DNA of 64,000 bases from Natrialbaceae archaeon AArc-T1-2 (GTDB taxonomy: Archaea > Halobacteriota > Halobacteria > Halobacteriales > Natrialbaceae): the NCBI RefSeq assembly GCF_030273315.1, contig NZ_CP127174.1, positions 744,001-808,000 of the forward strand. The letters are read 5' to 3'. The position numbers were made by a program, and so were the translations under genes. A model generated the notes under the pieces. That model searched no databases and was not told where the DNA came from. It worked only from the letters and a program-made list of their open reading frames with translations. This document shows, in pieces, positions 1 through 8,866 of the stretch. How positions within the stretch are numbered: position 1 is the stretch's first letter; every line of letters starts with the position of its first letter.

Positions 1-1037
1 ACGAGTACGAGTACGAGCTGTTTCGGGAGGTCCGGAGCGACGTCGCCGACGAGGTTGAACGCGTCCAGGCGCTGGCCGAGGCGCTTTCGGCGCTCGATGC
101 GTTCGTCTCGCTCGCGACGGTCGCTGCCCGGTACGACTACTGTCGTCCCGAGATCCGTGAACACGGGGACGGCGGCCTCGGCCTCGAGATCGACATCGAA
201 GACGGTCGCCACCCCGTCGTCGAGCGCACCCAGTCCTCGTTCGTCCCGAACGGTGCCGCCTTCGCGCCCGACCGCCGACTCGCCATCATCACGGGTCCGA
301 ACATGTCCGGGAAGTCGACGTACATGCGCCAGGTCGCGTTGATCGTCCTCCTCGCCCAGGTCGGCAGTTTCGTTCCGGCGCGTGCGGCGTCGATCACGCC
401 CGTCGACCGGATCTTCACCCGCGTCGGGGCCAGCGACGACATCGCCGGCGGACGCTCGACGTTCATGGTCGAGATGGACGAGCTCGCGACCATCCTCGAG
501 GAAGCCGACGAGCGGTCACTCGTCGTGCTCGACGAGGTCGGCCGTGGCACCTCGACGGCCGACGGCATGGCGATCGCGGGCGCGATGGCCGAACACCTCC
601 ACGACGAGGTGGGGGCGACGACGCTGTTTGCCACCCACCACCACCCCCTGACCGAACTCGCCGACGACCTCGAGGCCGCCGTCCGGCTGCACTTCGCGGC
701 GAGCCAGGACGACGGCGAGGTCGTCTTCAGCCACGTACTCGAGCCCGGCGCGGCCGACGGCTCCTACGGCATCGAGGTGGCGACGGCCGCCGGCGTCCCC
801 GGACCGGTTCTCGAGCGCGCTCGAGAGCTCGTCGCCGATCACGCCGACGACGATCCCGAAACGGCCCTGGCAACGTCGGTAGCGGCCTCCGACGGCGGCT
901 CGCCTACCTCTCACTCGGGCGAACTCGACGATCTCGCGGCCGTCGCGAGCGAACTCCGCGAACTCGAACTCGCCCACATGACGCCCGTCGAAGCGATGAC
1001 CGCGCTCGATCGGCTGAAACGGCTGCTCGAGGAGTGA
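1..1037 (+). CDS. mutS: DNA mismatch repair protein MutS, C-terminal part
   Basis: This is the 3' end of a gene that begins before the window; the frame is open from base 3. The visible part is the end of the lever/clamp region followed by the ABC-type ATPase domain. It has Walker A (GPNMSGKST, around base 297), the signature region ([18 protein letters not shown]), Walker B ([16 protein letters not shown]) and the switch histidines ([11 protein letters not shown]). In the MutS family this dimeric ATPase recognises mismatched base pairs and starts mismatch repair. After the ATPase domain comes a short acidic linker and a helical tail that ends [10 protein letters not shown]. The gene converges on the phosphatase-superfamily gene 19 bp further on. 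The family call is firm, but which haloarchaeal MutS paralogue it is cannot be decided from the C-terminus. Confidence 0.95.
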   Translation, partial: EYEYELFREVRSDVADEVERVQALAEALSALDAFVSLATVAARYDYCRPEIREHGDGGLGLEIDIEDGRHPVVERTQSSFVPNGAAFAPDRRLAIITGPNMSGKSTYMRQVALIVLLAQVGSFVPARAASITPVDRIFTRVGASDDIAGGRSTFMVEMDELATILEEADERSLVVLDEVGRGTSTADGMAIAGAMAEHLHDEVGATTLFATHHHPLTELADDLEAAVRLHFAASQDDGEVVFSHVLEPGAADGSYGIEVATAAGVPGPVLERARELVADHADDDPETALATSVAASDGGSPTSHSGELDDLAAVASELRELELAHMTPVEAMTALDRLKRLLEE

Positions 1038-1056
1038 CAACGACGGCTATGCGTCG

Positions 1057-2649
1057 TTACTCCATGTAGCCGAGTCCCTTCAGCCGATCCTCGACGTCCG
1101 AGAAGTCGTCGTCGACGTCGTCGCCTCCCGTCGCGCGCGAGACGTCGGCGCGTTCGACGCCGGTGGTCGCCGGGGGCGAGCCGTCACGGAACGCGTCGAA
1201 CAGCACGCGCCCGTCGGCGTTCGAGGGGACAGGTTCGCCGATGCCGTGTAACAGCGTGGGGGCGACGTCGACGACGCGAGCGCTCCGGAGGTCGCTGCCG
1301 GGTTCGATCGCAGGCCCCCGACAGAGCACGACGCCTTCGCTTCGGTGACTCGCAGTGTACGTTCCCGTCTCGCCGAACGGCTCGTCGGTGAGGGCGGTCC
1401 GGATCTCGCGGGCGCCGCGACCGTTGACGACCAGATCCGGCGAGCCGTCGTCGGTCGGAAACAGCTCGTCGCCGTCGAAGACACACAGCGCCTGCTCGCC
1501 CGTTTCCGGATCGACGACGGACTCGAGCAGGTCGGTAAGCTCCCGTTTGATCCGTGGCACCTGCTCGGGTGGAACGATCCCGCGCTCGAAGCGGTCGACG
1601 TCGTTGACGTACAGCGAACCCGCTCCGTGGACGAACGCCGTCGTCTCCTCGTAGTCGACGTCGTAGAGCTCGTGATCGCCCGGTAGCTGGCTGGCGACGG
1701 AGTCGACGAACTCCCGTGGCAGCATCGAGACGAGTTGTTCTTCGGAGATGCCAACCGCGTTCAACACGCGCCTGACGGCGTCCCGCGAGACGCCGAGACT
1801 CGCGAGCGCGCCACGGGTTCCGTCCTCGTCGCGACGTGTCAGGTAGCCCTCACGCTCGAGGATCCGGTTGACGTAGACGAGTCGCTCGAGCGGACCGAAG
1901 CCGTGGTCGGAGACGACGTAGAGGTCGGCGTCGTGGTCGTCGGCGTAGGCGATAGCGTCGCCGACGATCTCGTCGAGCTGGCGGTAGTGTGCACGGAGCG
2001 TCGTCTCGTCCCAGATCAGGTGCTGGAGGCGATCGGGTGCGGTGAACACGAAGAAACACAGCTGCCAGTCGTCGGTCCGGTCCATCAGCAATTGCATGAG
2101 TTCGCGTCGGTTCGCGAGTAGCTCGTCGATCGCGACCTGAAACTCCTCGAGGCGGTCGGCGTACTCGGGGTACTCGAGGCTGATCTGGTAGTCGGGAATC
2201 TGCCGCTCGATCTCGTCGGCGAACGCCGGCGGGTGGGTAAACTCCGCGTCCGTCGACGGCGTCATCATTCCGGCGACGACGGTCCCGTCGATCTCGGTCG
2301 GCGGATACGTCATCGGCACGTTTCCGACCAGCGCGGGCGAGAGCTGTTCCCACAGTGGTGGCTGCGTACAGTCCCGACTGGTGTGCATTCGGTGGGTGTA
2401 ATCCGAAGCGAGATTCTGGAAGCCGTAAATCCCGTGTTTATCCGGCCAGACACCGGTCGCGATCGACGGCCAGGCAAGCGGCGTCGTCGGCGGCCGCGTG
2501 CTCTCGAGCGGGCCGGCGGCACCCTCCTCGCGCAGCCGCGCGAAGTTGGGCAACTCGCCCGCGTCGGTCCATCGCTCGATGAATCGCCACGGTACGCCGT
2601 CGATTCCGAGTACGAACGCTCGGTCGGACGAATAGGTAGATCCACTCAT
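1057..2649 (-). CDS. Alkaline phosphatase superfamily protein (type I phosphodiesterase/nucleotide pyrophosphatase type)
   Basis: The product has 530 residues. The N-terminal strand FVLGIDGVPW supplies the first metal-binding Asp (about residue 17), and PPTTPLAWPS carries the predicted Thr nucleophile (about residue 56). Later APDRLQH and VVSDHGFGPL supply the Asp/His metal ligands. This is the two-metal arrangement of the alkaline phosphatase superfamily, which hydrolyses phosphomono- or phosphodiesters. There is no signal peptide, so it is probably cytoplasmic. Haloarchaeal relatives often sit in surface-glycan loci, and here the divergent neighbour is a polysaccharide deacetylase. Both genes have the same 12-bp promoter-region motif at a similar distance, which suggests joint expression. 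The substrate is unknown. Confidence 0.85.
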   Translation of the reverse strand: MSGSTYSSDRAFVLGIDGVPWRFIERWTDAGELPNFARLREEGAAGPLESTRPPTTPLAWPSIATGVWPDKHGIYGFQNLASDYTHRMHTSRDCTQPPLWEQLSPALVGNVPMTYPPTEIDGTVVAGMMTPSTDAEFTHPPAFADEIERQIPDYQISLEYPEYADRLEEFQVAIDELLANRRELMQLLMDRTDDWQLCFFVFTAPDRLQHLIWDETTLRAHYRQLDEIVGDAIAYADDHDADLYVVSDHGFGPLERLVYVNRILEREGYLTRRDEDGTRGALASLGVSRDAVRRVLNAVGISEEQLVSMLPREFVDSVASQLPGDHELYDVDYEETTAFVHGAGSLYVNDVDRFERGIVPPEQVPRIKRELTDLLESVVDPETGEQALCVFDGDELFPTDDGSPDLVVNGRGAREIRTALTDEPFGETGTYTASHRSEGVVLCRGPAIEPGSDLRSARVVDVAPTLLHGIGEPVPSNADGRVLFDAFRDGSPPATTGVERADVSRATGGDDVDDDFSDVEDRLKGLGYME

Positions 2650-2923
2650 GATTGCCGTCGAGTCAGGGAGGCGTCTCGCACGCCTGCTGTCGAGGGCGTC
2701 GTGAGGTGACCGCTTTGTTATGGATCGACTTTGGGGCCGAAATCGTCACGAACAGCGGACACTCCGTCGGTGCTGTCGGTCGGATCGCCGGGACGGTTCG
2801 GATCGACTGACGGCGACCGACCGTCCGTTCGGAGGCGAACGGACGGAAAAGCCATCCATAACAAAACCGTCGGTCGGGAAACGACACAGCACGCATGTCA
2901 ACCGATGACGGGAGGGGTATCCC
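2650..2923. promoter_or_regulatory. Divergent promoter region with two symmetrical motifs
   Basis: ATCCATAACAAA occurs on the + strand at 2854-2865, 58 bp before the deacetylase start. The same 12 bases occur on the - strand at 2714-2725, 64 bp before the phosphatase start, so the region holds a perfect 12-bp inverted repeat. The CCATAAC core could be a variant TATA element used in both directions; a similar CCATAAC lies about 30 bp before the gene at 19697. Between the motifs, at 2821-2846, is a perfect 10-bp inverted repeat (CCGTCCGTTC, 6-bp gap, GAACGGACGG) that could be an operator. The + gene also has a GGAGG ribosome-binding site at 2911-2915. Confidence 0.5.
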
Positions 2924-3862
2924 ATGGGAAGTGTAGTGGTCTCGCTGGATGCCGAACTCGGCTGGGGGTTTCACGATCTCGCGGATCCGCCGACCGACCG
3001 CATCGAGAACGCACGCCGAGGGTGGCAGACGCTGCTCGAGCTGTTCGAGCGGTTCGAGGTGCCGGCGACCTGGGCCGTCGTCGGTCACCTCATGCTCGAG
3101 ACGTGCAACGGTGAACACGCCGACCACCCGGCACCGGACGGCTGGTTCGAACGCGAACGAACGAGCTGGCGCGACCGCGAAGATCTGCGATTCGGTCCCG
3201 ACCTCGTCCGGGCAGTGCTCGCATCGGACGTCGAACACGAACTTGGCTGTCACTCCTTCTCGCACGTCCTCTTCGGCGAGGCAGACACCTCGAGCGACCT
3301 CGCTCGCGCCGAACTCAGACGCTGTCACGAGCTCGCCGCCGAGTGGGGCCTCGAGCTCGAGTCGTTCGTCTATCCGCGAAACGACGTCGGTCACCGCGAA
3401 GCACTTTCGGAGGCAGGGATCAGGGCGTACCGAGGGTCGACACCGACGCCCGAGGGCGTTCGTGGCGTACTCGGAACGCTCGCCGGCCAGTCGTTGCTGG
3501 TCGAGCCCCACGTCGACGAGTACGGACTCGTGAACGTACCGGCGTCGACGTTTCTGTTCGGGTTCGAGGGACCGATCCGGACCGTCGCGGAGTCCGTCTG
3601 GGAGGATCCGATGGTGGCGACGGCGCGTCGGGGCATCGACCAGGCGACGGCAAACGACGGCGTCTATCACCTGTGGCTCCACCCGAACAACCTCGTCGAC
3701 GACCGCGACCGCGAGCGCATGCGTGCGGTTCTCGCGTACCTCGCCCGACGGCGGGACGAGACCGATCTCACGGTCGAGACGATGGGCGAGGTGGCTCGCC
3801 GGGTCCAGAACGACTCGAGCGTTGACGGTGGATCTCCCGTCCGTCGACCCGTCTCGCGGTGA
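2924..3862 (+). CDS. Polysaccharide deacetylase family protein (NodB-like)
   Basis: The product has 312 residues with the NodB-type fold. The N-terminal catalytic/metal segment is VVVSLDAELGWG (Asp at about residue 9), the zinc-binding His pair is in HSFSH (about residues 110-114), and a YPRNDV strand follows. Late in the protein, HLWLHPNNL supplies the conserved C-terminal His region. Members remove N- or O-acetyl groups from polysaccharides or act on related amide bonds. No signal peptide is visible, which suggests a cytoplasmic substrate such as a lipid- or nucleotide-linked sugar. The ATG follows a GGAGG site by 8 bases, which is unusual here where many genes look leaderless. It is divergent from and probably co-regulated with the phosphatase-superfamily gene. 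Confidence 0.87.
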   Translation: MGSVVVSLDAELGWGFHDLADPPTDRIENARRGWQTLLELFERFEVPATWAVVGHLMLETCNGEHADHPAPDGWFERERTSWRDREDLRFGPDLVRAVLASDVEHELGCHSFSHVLFGEADTSSDLARAELRRCHELAAEWGLELESFVYPRNDVGHREALSEAGIRAYRGSTPTPEGVRGVLGTLAGQSLLVEPHVDEYGLVNVPASTFLFGFEGPIRTVAESVWEDPMVATARRGIDQATANDGVYHLWLHPNNLVDDRDRERMRAVLAYLARRRDETDLTVETMGEVARRVQNDSSVDGGSPVRRPVSR

Positions 3863-3920
3863 AGCGAGCCCGACGTCGGCACTCGGACCGCGTAGCGGTC
3901 GATCTCAGACCGATCGATCG

Positions 3921-4052
3921 TCAGTTTCCGATCGGCGTCACGTTTCGCATCTCGCCCCCGCAGCGCGGACAGGTGCTGAAAAGCGCGTTCGTCGACGTCT
4001 CCCGGCGTCGACACTGGAGACACTCGTACTCGATCTCCTGGTGTGCGCCCAT
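3921..4052 (-). CDS. Small rubrerythrin-like zinc-ribbon protein
   Basis: This 43-residue product has two CxxC knuckles (ECLQCRR and TCPRCGGEM) spaced 20 residues apart, a single zinc ribbon resembling the rubredoxin-like part of rubrerythrin. Haloarchaea encode many such stand-alone mini zinc-finger proteins. The start ATG lies 2 bp from a 13-bp palindrome. It ends MRNVTPIGN. Its role is unknown; the cysteines may bind zinc or iron. Confidence 0.72.
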   Translation of the reverse strand: MGAHQEIEYECLQCRRRETSTNALFSTCPRCGGEMRNVTPIGN

Positions 4053-4053
4053 A

Positions 4054-4066
4054 GGTAACTGTTACC
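4054..4066. promoter_or_regulatory. Palindrome GGTAACTGTTACC upstream of the zinc-ribbon gene
   Basis: This perfect 6+1+6 palindrome lies directly before the start codon of the zinc-ribbon gene. Related GTAAC/GTTAC palindromes occur at 15492-15505, 43718-43730 and 59096-59111. It could be a transcription-factor site, but the spacing between half-sites differs from copy to copy. Confidence 0.3.
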
Positions 4067-4208
4067 AACGTAGTGTGTTAACTCTTTGCACAATCGCAGG
4101 GGTTGCGGTAGTAACCGCGGACTCGCCCGCGGACGCGTTCCAACGACGGCCGTGAGTCGGTACCGGTGCGATCGAGACGGTTCGCGGTTGTACGCGAATA
4201 CAGTCGTA

Positions 4209-5366
4209 TCAGGCGTGGTCCTCGAGGAACGCCTCGATGCGAGCCAGCGCCTCCCGGAGGTCGGCAAGCCCCGTCGCATAGGACACCCGGAGGTGGCCGG
4301 CGCCGCCGTCGCCGAAGACGTCACCAGGGACGGCCGCGACGCCCTGTTCGTGCAGCAGGTCCTCGGCGAACTCCGATGCGGTCCAGCCCTCGGGTACCTC
4401 GGGGAAGACGTAGAAGGCGCCTTTGGCCTCGAAACAGGGCATGCCGATCTCGGAAAAGCGCGAGAGAACGAACCGGCGGCGACGGTCGTACTGGGAGACC
4501 ATCTCCTCGACGTCGTCGTCACAGGAGGCAAGCGCCTCGAGGGCGGCGTGCTGGGCGGTCGTCGGCGCAGAAAGCATGCCGTACTGGTGGATGCGGTTCA
4601 TCGCGGCGATCGCGTCGGCGGGGGCGAGCGCATAGCCCAGCCGCAGGCCGGTCATCGCGTAGGCCTTCGAGAAGCCGTTGAAGACGACGGTGCGTTCGCG
4701 CATCCCCTCGAACGTCGCGATCGAGGTGTGTTCGCCCTCGTAGGTGAGTTCGGCGTAGATCTCGTCGGAAAAGACCGTCAGGTCGTGCTCGCGGGCGAAG
4801 TCGGCGATCGGCTCGAGGTCGTCTTCGGGCATGATCGCACCCGTCGGGTTGTTCGGATAACAGAGCACGAGCGCGTCGGCCTCGGCCGCGCCGGCGTCGG
4901 CGAGGGCGTCGACGGTGAGCCGAAAGTCGTCTTCCTCGAACGTCGGCACCGGCAGCGCCTCGCCGCCGGCGAAGATGACGCCGGGCTCGTAGGAGATGTA
5001 CGACGGCTGGGCGATCGCGACGGTGTCGCCGGGATCGACGAACGCCCGGAACGCCAGGTCGACGGCCTCGCTCGCGCCCGCGGTGACGAGGATCTCCTCG
5101 TCGGGGTCATAGCCCAGATCGAATCGGTCGGCGACGTACTCTGCGATCGCCTCCCGGAGCTCGCGCATGCCACGGTTCGCGGTGTAGGAGGTCTTGCCCT
5201 GCTCGAGAGAGGTGATCGCAGCGTCGCGGGCGGCCCACGGCGTCGCGAAGTCGGGTTCGCCGACGCCCAGCGAGATAACGTCGTCGCGTTCTTCGGCAAT
5301 CTCGAAGAAGCGACGGATACCCGACGGCGGAACCGCCTGGACACGCTCGGACGGCTCGAGCGTCAT
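4209..5366 (-). CDS. Pyridoxal-phosphate aminotransferase, class I/II (aspartate aminotransferase-like)
   Basis: The product has 385 residues and is full length for fold-type I aminotransferases. VTAGASEAVDLAF is the PLP-phosphate-binding turn, LVLCYPNNPTGA contains the conserved Asn, VFSDEIYAELTY the PLP-ring Asp/Tyr, and NGFSKAYAMTGLRLGY the Schiff-base Lys. RVSYAT near the C-terminus has the Arg that binds the substrate carboxylate. It probably transfers amino groups between amino acids and 2-oxo acids in the cytoplasm; the specific substrate cannot be read. Its ATG overlaps the stop of the upstream Lrp-type regulator (ATGA), so the two are co-transcribed and the regulator may respond to an amino acid in the same pathway. 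Confidence 0.9.
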   Translation of the reverse strand: MTLEPSERVQAVPPSGIRRFFEIAEERDDVISLGVGEPDFATPWAARDAAITSLEQGKTSYTANRGMRELREAIAEYVADRFDLGYDPDEEILVTAGASEAVDLAFRAFVDPGDTVAIAQPSYISYEPGVIFAGGEALPVPTFEEDDFRLTVDALADAGAAEADALVLCYPNNPTGAIMPEDDLEPIADFAREHDLTVFSDEIYAELTYEGEHTSIATFEGMRERTVVFNGFSKAYAMTGLRLGYALAPADAIAAMNRIHQYGMLSAPTTAQHAALEALASCDDDVEEMVSQYDRRRRFVLSRFSEIGMPCFEAKGAFYVFPEVPEGWTASEFAEDLLHEQGVAAVPGDVFGDGGAGHLRVSYATGLADLREALARIEAFLEDHA

Positions 5367-5848
5367 GGCGAGATCGAGAGCCGGTCGTCGTCGTCGCCGT
5401 CGCCGAGTTCGACCCCGCTTTCCTTGTAGGAGGTCATTATGTAGTGGGTGACCGTCTGTGTGATCTCGGGCACCGGCGCGACCTTCTCGCTTATGAACTG
5501 GGAGACCTCGCGGATCGAGTCGCCCTCGACTTCCATGTCGAAGTCGTAATCGCCGCTGACCAGCCGGAGCGCACGGACCTGCGGGAACCGGGCGAGCCGT
5601 TCTGCGATGTCGCCGTAGCTCGTCTCGCGGTCGAGTTTCACGTTGAGTTCGACCTCCGCGCGGACGCGCTCGTCCTCGAGTTTGTCCCAGTCGACGACGG
5701 CCCGGTACCCCCGGATGACGCCTGCCGACTCGAGTTCCTCGATCACTGCCTCGACCTCGTCTTCCTCGAGGTCGGTCATCCGCGCGATGTCCGCGACGTC
5801 GTATCGCGCGTTCTCCCGAAGCAACTCGAGCACCTCGCGTTGGCTCAT
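5363..5848 (-). CDS. Lrp/AsnC family transcriptional regulator
   Basis: The product has 161 residues, the usual length for Lrp/AsnC proteins. Residues 1-50 form a winged helix-turn-helix (REVLELLRENARYDVADI, then GVIRGYRAVVDWDKL). Residues from about 65 on form the ligand-binding RAM domain (AEVELNVKLDRE, RLVSGDYDFDMEV, VTHYIMTSYKESG). The frame is open further upstream, but the ATG at 5848 gives the canonical start MSQREVLELL. It shares 4 bp with the downstream aminotransferase gene, so it probably regulates that gene and responds to an amino acid. Confidence 0.9.
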   Translation of the reverse strand: MSQREVLELLRENARYDVADIARMTDLEEDEVEAVIEELESAGVIRGYRAVVDWDKLEDERVRAEVELNVKLDRETSYGDIAERLARFPQVRALRLVSGDYDFDMEVEGDSIREVSQFISEKVAPVPEITQTVTHYIMTSYKESGVELGDGDDDDRLSISP

Positions 5849-5964
5849 ATCCTGCCCCAGCGCGAGCGCAACCAAAAGGATTTCCTCACGAGCAACACTC
5901 ACACATTTGATACATCCGTCACGCGGCGGGTGTCGACAGTAGACGAGCGGCTCCGACCGCCGGC

Positions 5965-6960
5965 TCAGGGCGCAAGCGCCTCGATCGTCGTCCGGACCTC
6001 CTCGGACGAAGCGCCGCGAGGGAAACTCACCGCGATCGCGTCGAGGCCGTCGACCGCCTCGAACCGCGCCAGTTGCTCGCGTGCCCGGTCGGGCGTGCCG
6101 GCGGCCCCGAGTTCGTCCAGCAACTCGGCGGCGAGGGCGCTCGCCCGCTGGCGGTCGCCGCTTCCCCACGCCGTCGCGATCTCGGTCGCGACGTCCTCGT
6201 ACCCTTGTCTGGCCAGCGACTCGCGGTAGTACGTTCCCATCGCACCCACGTAGAAGGCGACGTGTCCGGCGACGAGTTCGCGGGCGCGCTCGCCGTCCTC
6301 GAGGGCACACGCCGTGACCGACAGCGTCGTTCGCACGTCGTCGGGATCGCGATCGCCGAGCGTTGCACCGCGACGGAGGTCCTCGAGTCGGTCCCGGAGC
6401 CCGTCGGGCGTGAAGACGGTGGCGTGCCAGCCGTCGGCGAATCGGCCGGCGAGTTCGACCGCCGTCGGTCCCATTCCCGCGACGTCGATCGGGACGGGTT
6501 CGTCGGGGGGATCACACCGCAACCGGAAGCCACCGAGCGTGAAGAGCTCGCCGTTGTAGTCGACGGTCTCGCCGCTCATGACCGCCCGCATGACCTCGAG
6601 ACACTCGCGGGTGCGACGCAGTGGGCGGTCGAAGTCGTCCCCGTGCCAGCCCTCGATCACGGCGGGGCCGCTGGGGCCGATGCCGACGCGCAGGCGTCCG
6701 TCGGCGATCTCTTGCAGCGTGGTCGCAGTCTGGGCGAGCAACGCCGGCGAGCGCGAGTAGACGTTACAGATGCTCGGCCCGAGGCCGATCTCGTCGGTTT
6801 CGGTGGCCACGCGCGTCAGGACGGAGACGGCGTCACGACCCCAGGTCTCGGGGAGCCAGACGCGCTCGTAGCCACAGTCTTCGCCACGGACGGCGTACTC
6901 GAGAAGCGTCTCGACGCGTGGCTGTGCGGCGACGGGGAGGTGAAGCGTTCTGTCTGTCAT
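5965..6960 (-). CDS. Luciferase-like F420-dependent oxidoreductase
   Basis: The product has 331 residues with the bacterial-luciferase-like TIM barrel. YERVWLPETWGRDAVSVL is the typical second strand/helix, GLGPSICNVYSRSPALLAQ is the cofactor-binding segment, and GIGPSGPAVIEGWHG is characteristic of this family. Archaeal members use the deazaflavin F420 rather than FMN; methylenetetrahydromethanopterin reductase is the best-known relative. The substrate is unknown. It stands alone, 116 bp from the Lrp gene, on the same strand. Confidence 0.82.
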   Translation of the reverse strand: MTDRTLHLPVAAQPRVETLLEYAVRGEDCGYERVWLPETWGRDAVSVLTRVATETDEIGLGPSICNVYSRSPALLAQTATTLQEIADGRLRVGIGPSGPAVIEGWHGDDFDRPLRRTRECLEVMRAVMSGETVDYNGELFTLGGFRLRCDPPDEPVPIDVAGMGPTAVELAGRFADGWHATVFTPDGLRDRLEDLRRGATLGDRDPDDVRTTLSVTACALEDGERARELVAGHVAFYVGAMGTYYRESLARQGYEDVATEIATAWGSGDRQRASALAAELLDELGAAGTPDRAREQLARFEAVDGLDAIAVSFPRGASSEEVRTTIEALAP

Positions 6961-7051
6961 GATCGAGGTGGGGAGCCGGCCGCCGAACCCGCAGTTCCGG
7001 CTCGAAACGCACAGTCGGGGTGGACGGGAAAAGAGGTTCGGACTGCCCCTT

Positions 7052-8701
7052 TCAGACGAACTGGCGCTCGAATCGACTCACGCTCTCGTCGGTGCCGGCC
7101 AGTACGAGTTCGTCCTCGACCACGAGCTCGAGCGTGTCGGGATCGAACTCCGTACGCACCTCGTCATCTCTGACGATGGCGAGAACGGTCGCGCCGGTCT
7201 CGTTGCGGACGTCGGCGTCGACGATCGTTCGTCCCGCCAGTTCGCCGGCGGGCGTCGTCACCACCCGGATCTGCTTGTCGAACCCGAGCGCTGCCTCGTC
7301 TTCGAAGACAGTCGCGGCCAGCATGCGGCCGCTGACCGTCGCCAGCGACTGGACGTCATCTGCGCCCGCCCGGTAGAGTTTTGCCACGTCCTCCTCCTGG
7401 ACCGCCCGGACGAAGACGTCGACGTCCGGGTTCAGATCCCGGACGATCAGCGTGGTGAAGATCGCAGTCGTGTCGTCGCCGACGGTGACGATCACCGCGT
7501 CGGCGTCCTCGACGCCGGCTTCCTGTAACGTCTCGGGATCGCGGGCGTCTCCGACCACGTCCACGCCCGGCCGGTCCTCGACGTCGAGAACGGTCACCGC
7601 CGAACTCGTGTCGGCGAACGCCTCGACGGCTGCTGCCCCCGACTCGCCGTAGCCGGCGATCAGCACCTCCCGAGGCGACAGCTCGCGAACCGTCGACAGC
7701 GCCGTCGATCGGAGATCGTCGACGCCGTCCGGATCGCCGGCGGCGAGCAGTCGGGTGCCGGCGTCTAGCTCGAGGTCGGGACCGACCGGACTCACGAACT
7801 CGCCGTCGAGCCAGGCGCCGACGACCGTCACTCCGAACCGGTCCTGGAGGCGACACTCGGCGACGGACCGGCCACAGAGCTCACATCTGCCCGTGATGGA
7901 GACCTCGACTAGCTCGAGGTCCTCGCCGAGTTCGACGCGTTCGTCGGCCGCGGTCGTCACGGCCGTCGGCACCCGTTCCGCGAGGCTCTGACCGAGTAGC
8001 TGGCGTGGTGAGAGCACCTCGTCGGCACCCGCGATCCGATGATAGGCGGCCAGCTCTTCGTCCTCGACGACCGTGACAATCCGGACGTCCCCGTCGACTT
8101 CCCTGGCCGAGAGCACGATGCTCGCGTTCTCGTCGTCCGCCGCGTCCGCGACGACCGCCGTCGCCCGTTCGGTCCCTGCCCGCTCGAGGACGTCGACGGA
8201 TTCGGGGTCGCCGTGGACGACGTCGATCCCGGACTCGTAAAGCTCGGTCGCCGTCTCATCGTCGGATTCGACGACGACGAACTCGTAGTCTCGAGATGCC
8301 AGCTCCGTCGTGAACGCCTCGGTCCGGGGCGTGTAACCACAGACCACGACGTGGTTCTCGACGGCGACCGCTTCGGTCGGCGGCGACGCCTCGAAGGCAG
8401 CCCGGATCAGCGGAACGGCGAATGCCTGTATCGCCGCCACGATCAGCCCGATCCCGGCCAGTTGCATCGCGATCACCAGCACGTTCATCTGGAACGTCTC
8501 CCAGGGGGCGTCCTGGCCGTACCCCGTCGTCGTGAAACTCTGGAAGACGACCTCGAGAGAGCGAATCAACGACTGGGGACGCCCCTCCCAGATCGCCATA
8601 CCGAGATTGTACGCGACCGTAAAGACCGCCGTCGTCAGCGCGACCAGCGCGAGGTAGTTGAGAGTACGACGGGACCGCCACAGCGCCATGCGTGTTGCCA
8701 C
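7052..8701 (-). CDS. Potassium channel protein with two TrkA-N/TrkA-C (RCK) modules
   Basis: The product has 549 residues. The N-terminus has a helix (about 13-33), a pore loop with the selectivity filter TTTGYGQD (about 56-63), and a second helix (about 73-95), so it is a two-helix K+ channel subunit. Two RCK modules follow: NAD-binding TrkA-N 1 (VVVCGYTPRTEAF, a degenerate glycine motif), TrkA-C 1, TrkA-N 2 with a good GxGxxG (VLIAGYGESGAAA), and TrkA-C 2 to the end. The first TrkA-C has a CxxC...C cluster (CELCGRSVAEC) that may bind metal or sense redox. Such channels gate K+ flow in response to nucleotides or ions, which matters for a cell that accumulates molar KCl. Confidence 0.87.
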   Translation of the reverse strand: MATRMALWRSRRTLNYLALVALTTAVFTVAYNLGMAIWEGRPQSLIRSLEVVFQSFTTTGYGQDAPWETFQMNVLVIAMQLAGIGLIVAAIQAFAVPLIRAAFEASPPTEAVAVENHVVVCGYTPRTEAFTTELASRDYEFVVVESDDETATELYESGIDVVHGDPESVDVLERAGTERATAVVADAADDENASIVLSAREVDGDVRIVTVVEDEELAAYHRIAGADEVLSPRQLLGQSLAERVPTAVTTAADERVELGEDLELVEVSITGRCELCGRSVAECRLQDRFGVTVVGAWLDGEFVSPVGPDLELDAGTRLLAAGDPDGVDDLRSTALSTVRELSPREVLIAGYGESGAAAVEAFADTSSAVTVLDVEDRPGVDVVGDARDPETLQEAGVEDADAVIVTVGDDTTAIFTTLIVRDLNPDVDVFVRAVQEEDVAKLYRAGADDVQSLATVSGRMLAATVFEDEAALGFDKQIRVVTTPAGELAGRTIVDADVRNETGATVLAIVRDDEVRTEFDPDTLELVVEDELVLAGTDESVSRFERQFV

Positions 8702-8866
8702 GTGTGTCCGGATGTAGAAGCTGTTGGTCGGACTCTCATCGCTGGTCGCCGTGGCGGTCTCGTCGGCCAGCGCTCGATCGACGGCGGGAGAAAGCGTCAG
8801 GGGGACCGATTGACCGGCGAACTCGAGCGTTCGTTCTCGAGACCAGCCCGCTGTCGGGGTATCGCC

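Noticed and set aside
5849-6310. Upstream extension of the Lrp gene to 315 residues
   Set aside because: It overlaps the F420-type oxidoreductase gene on the same strand and gives an Arg-rich leader; the ATG at 5848 gives the normal Lrp start.
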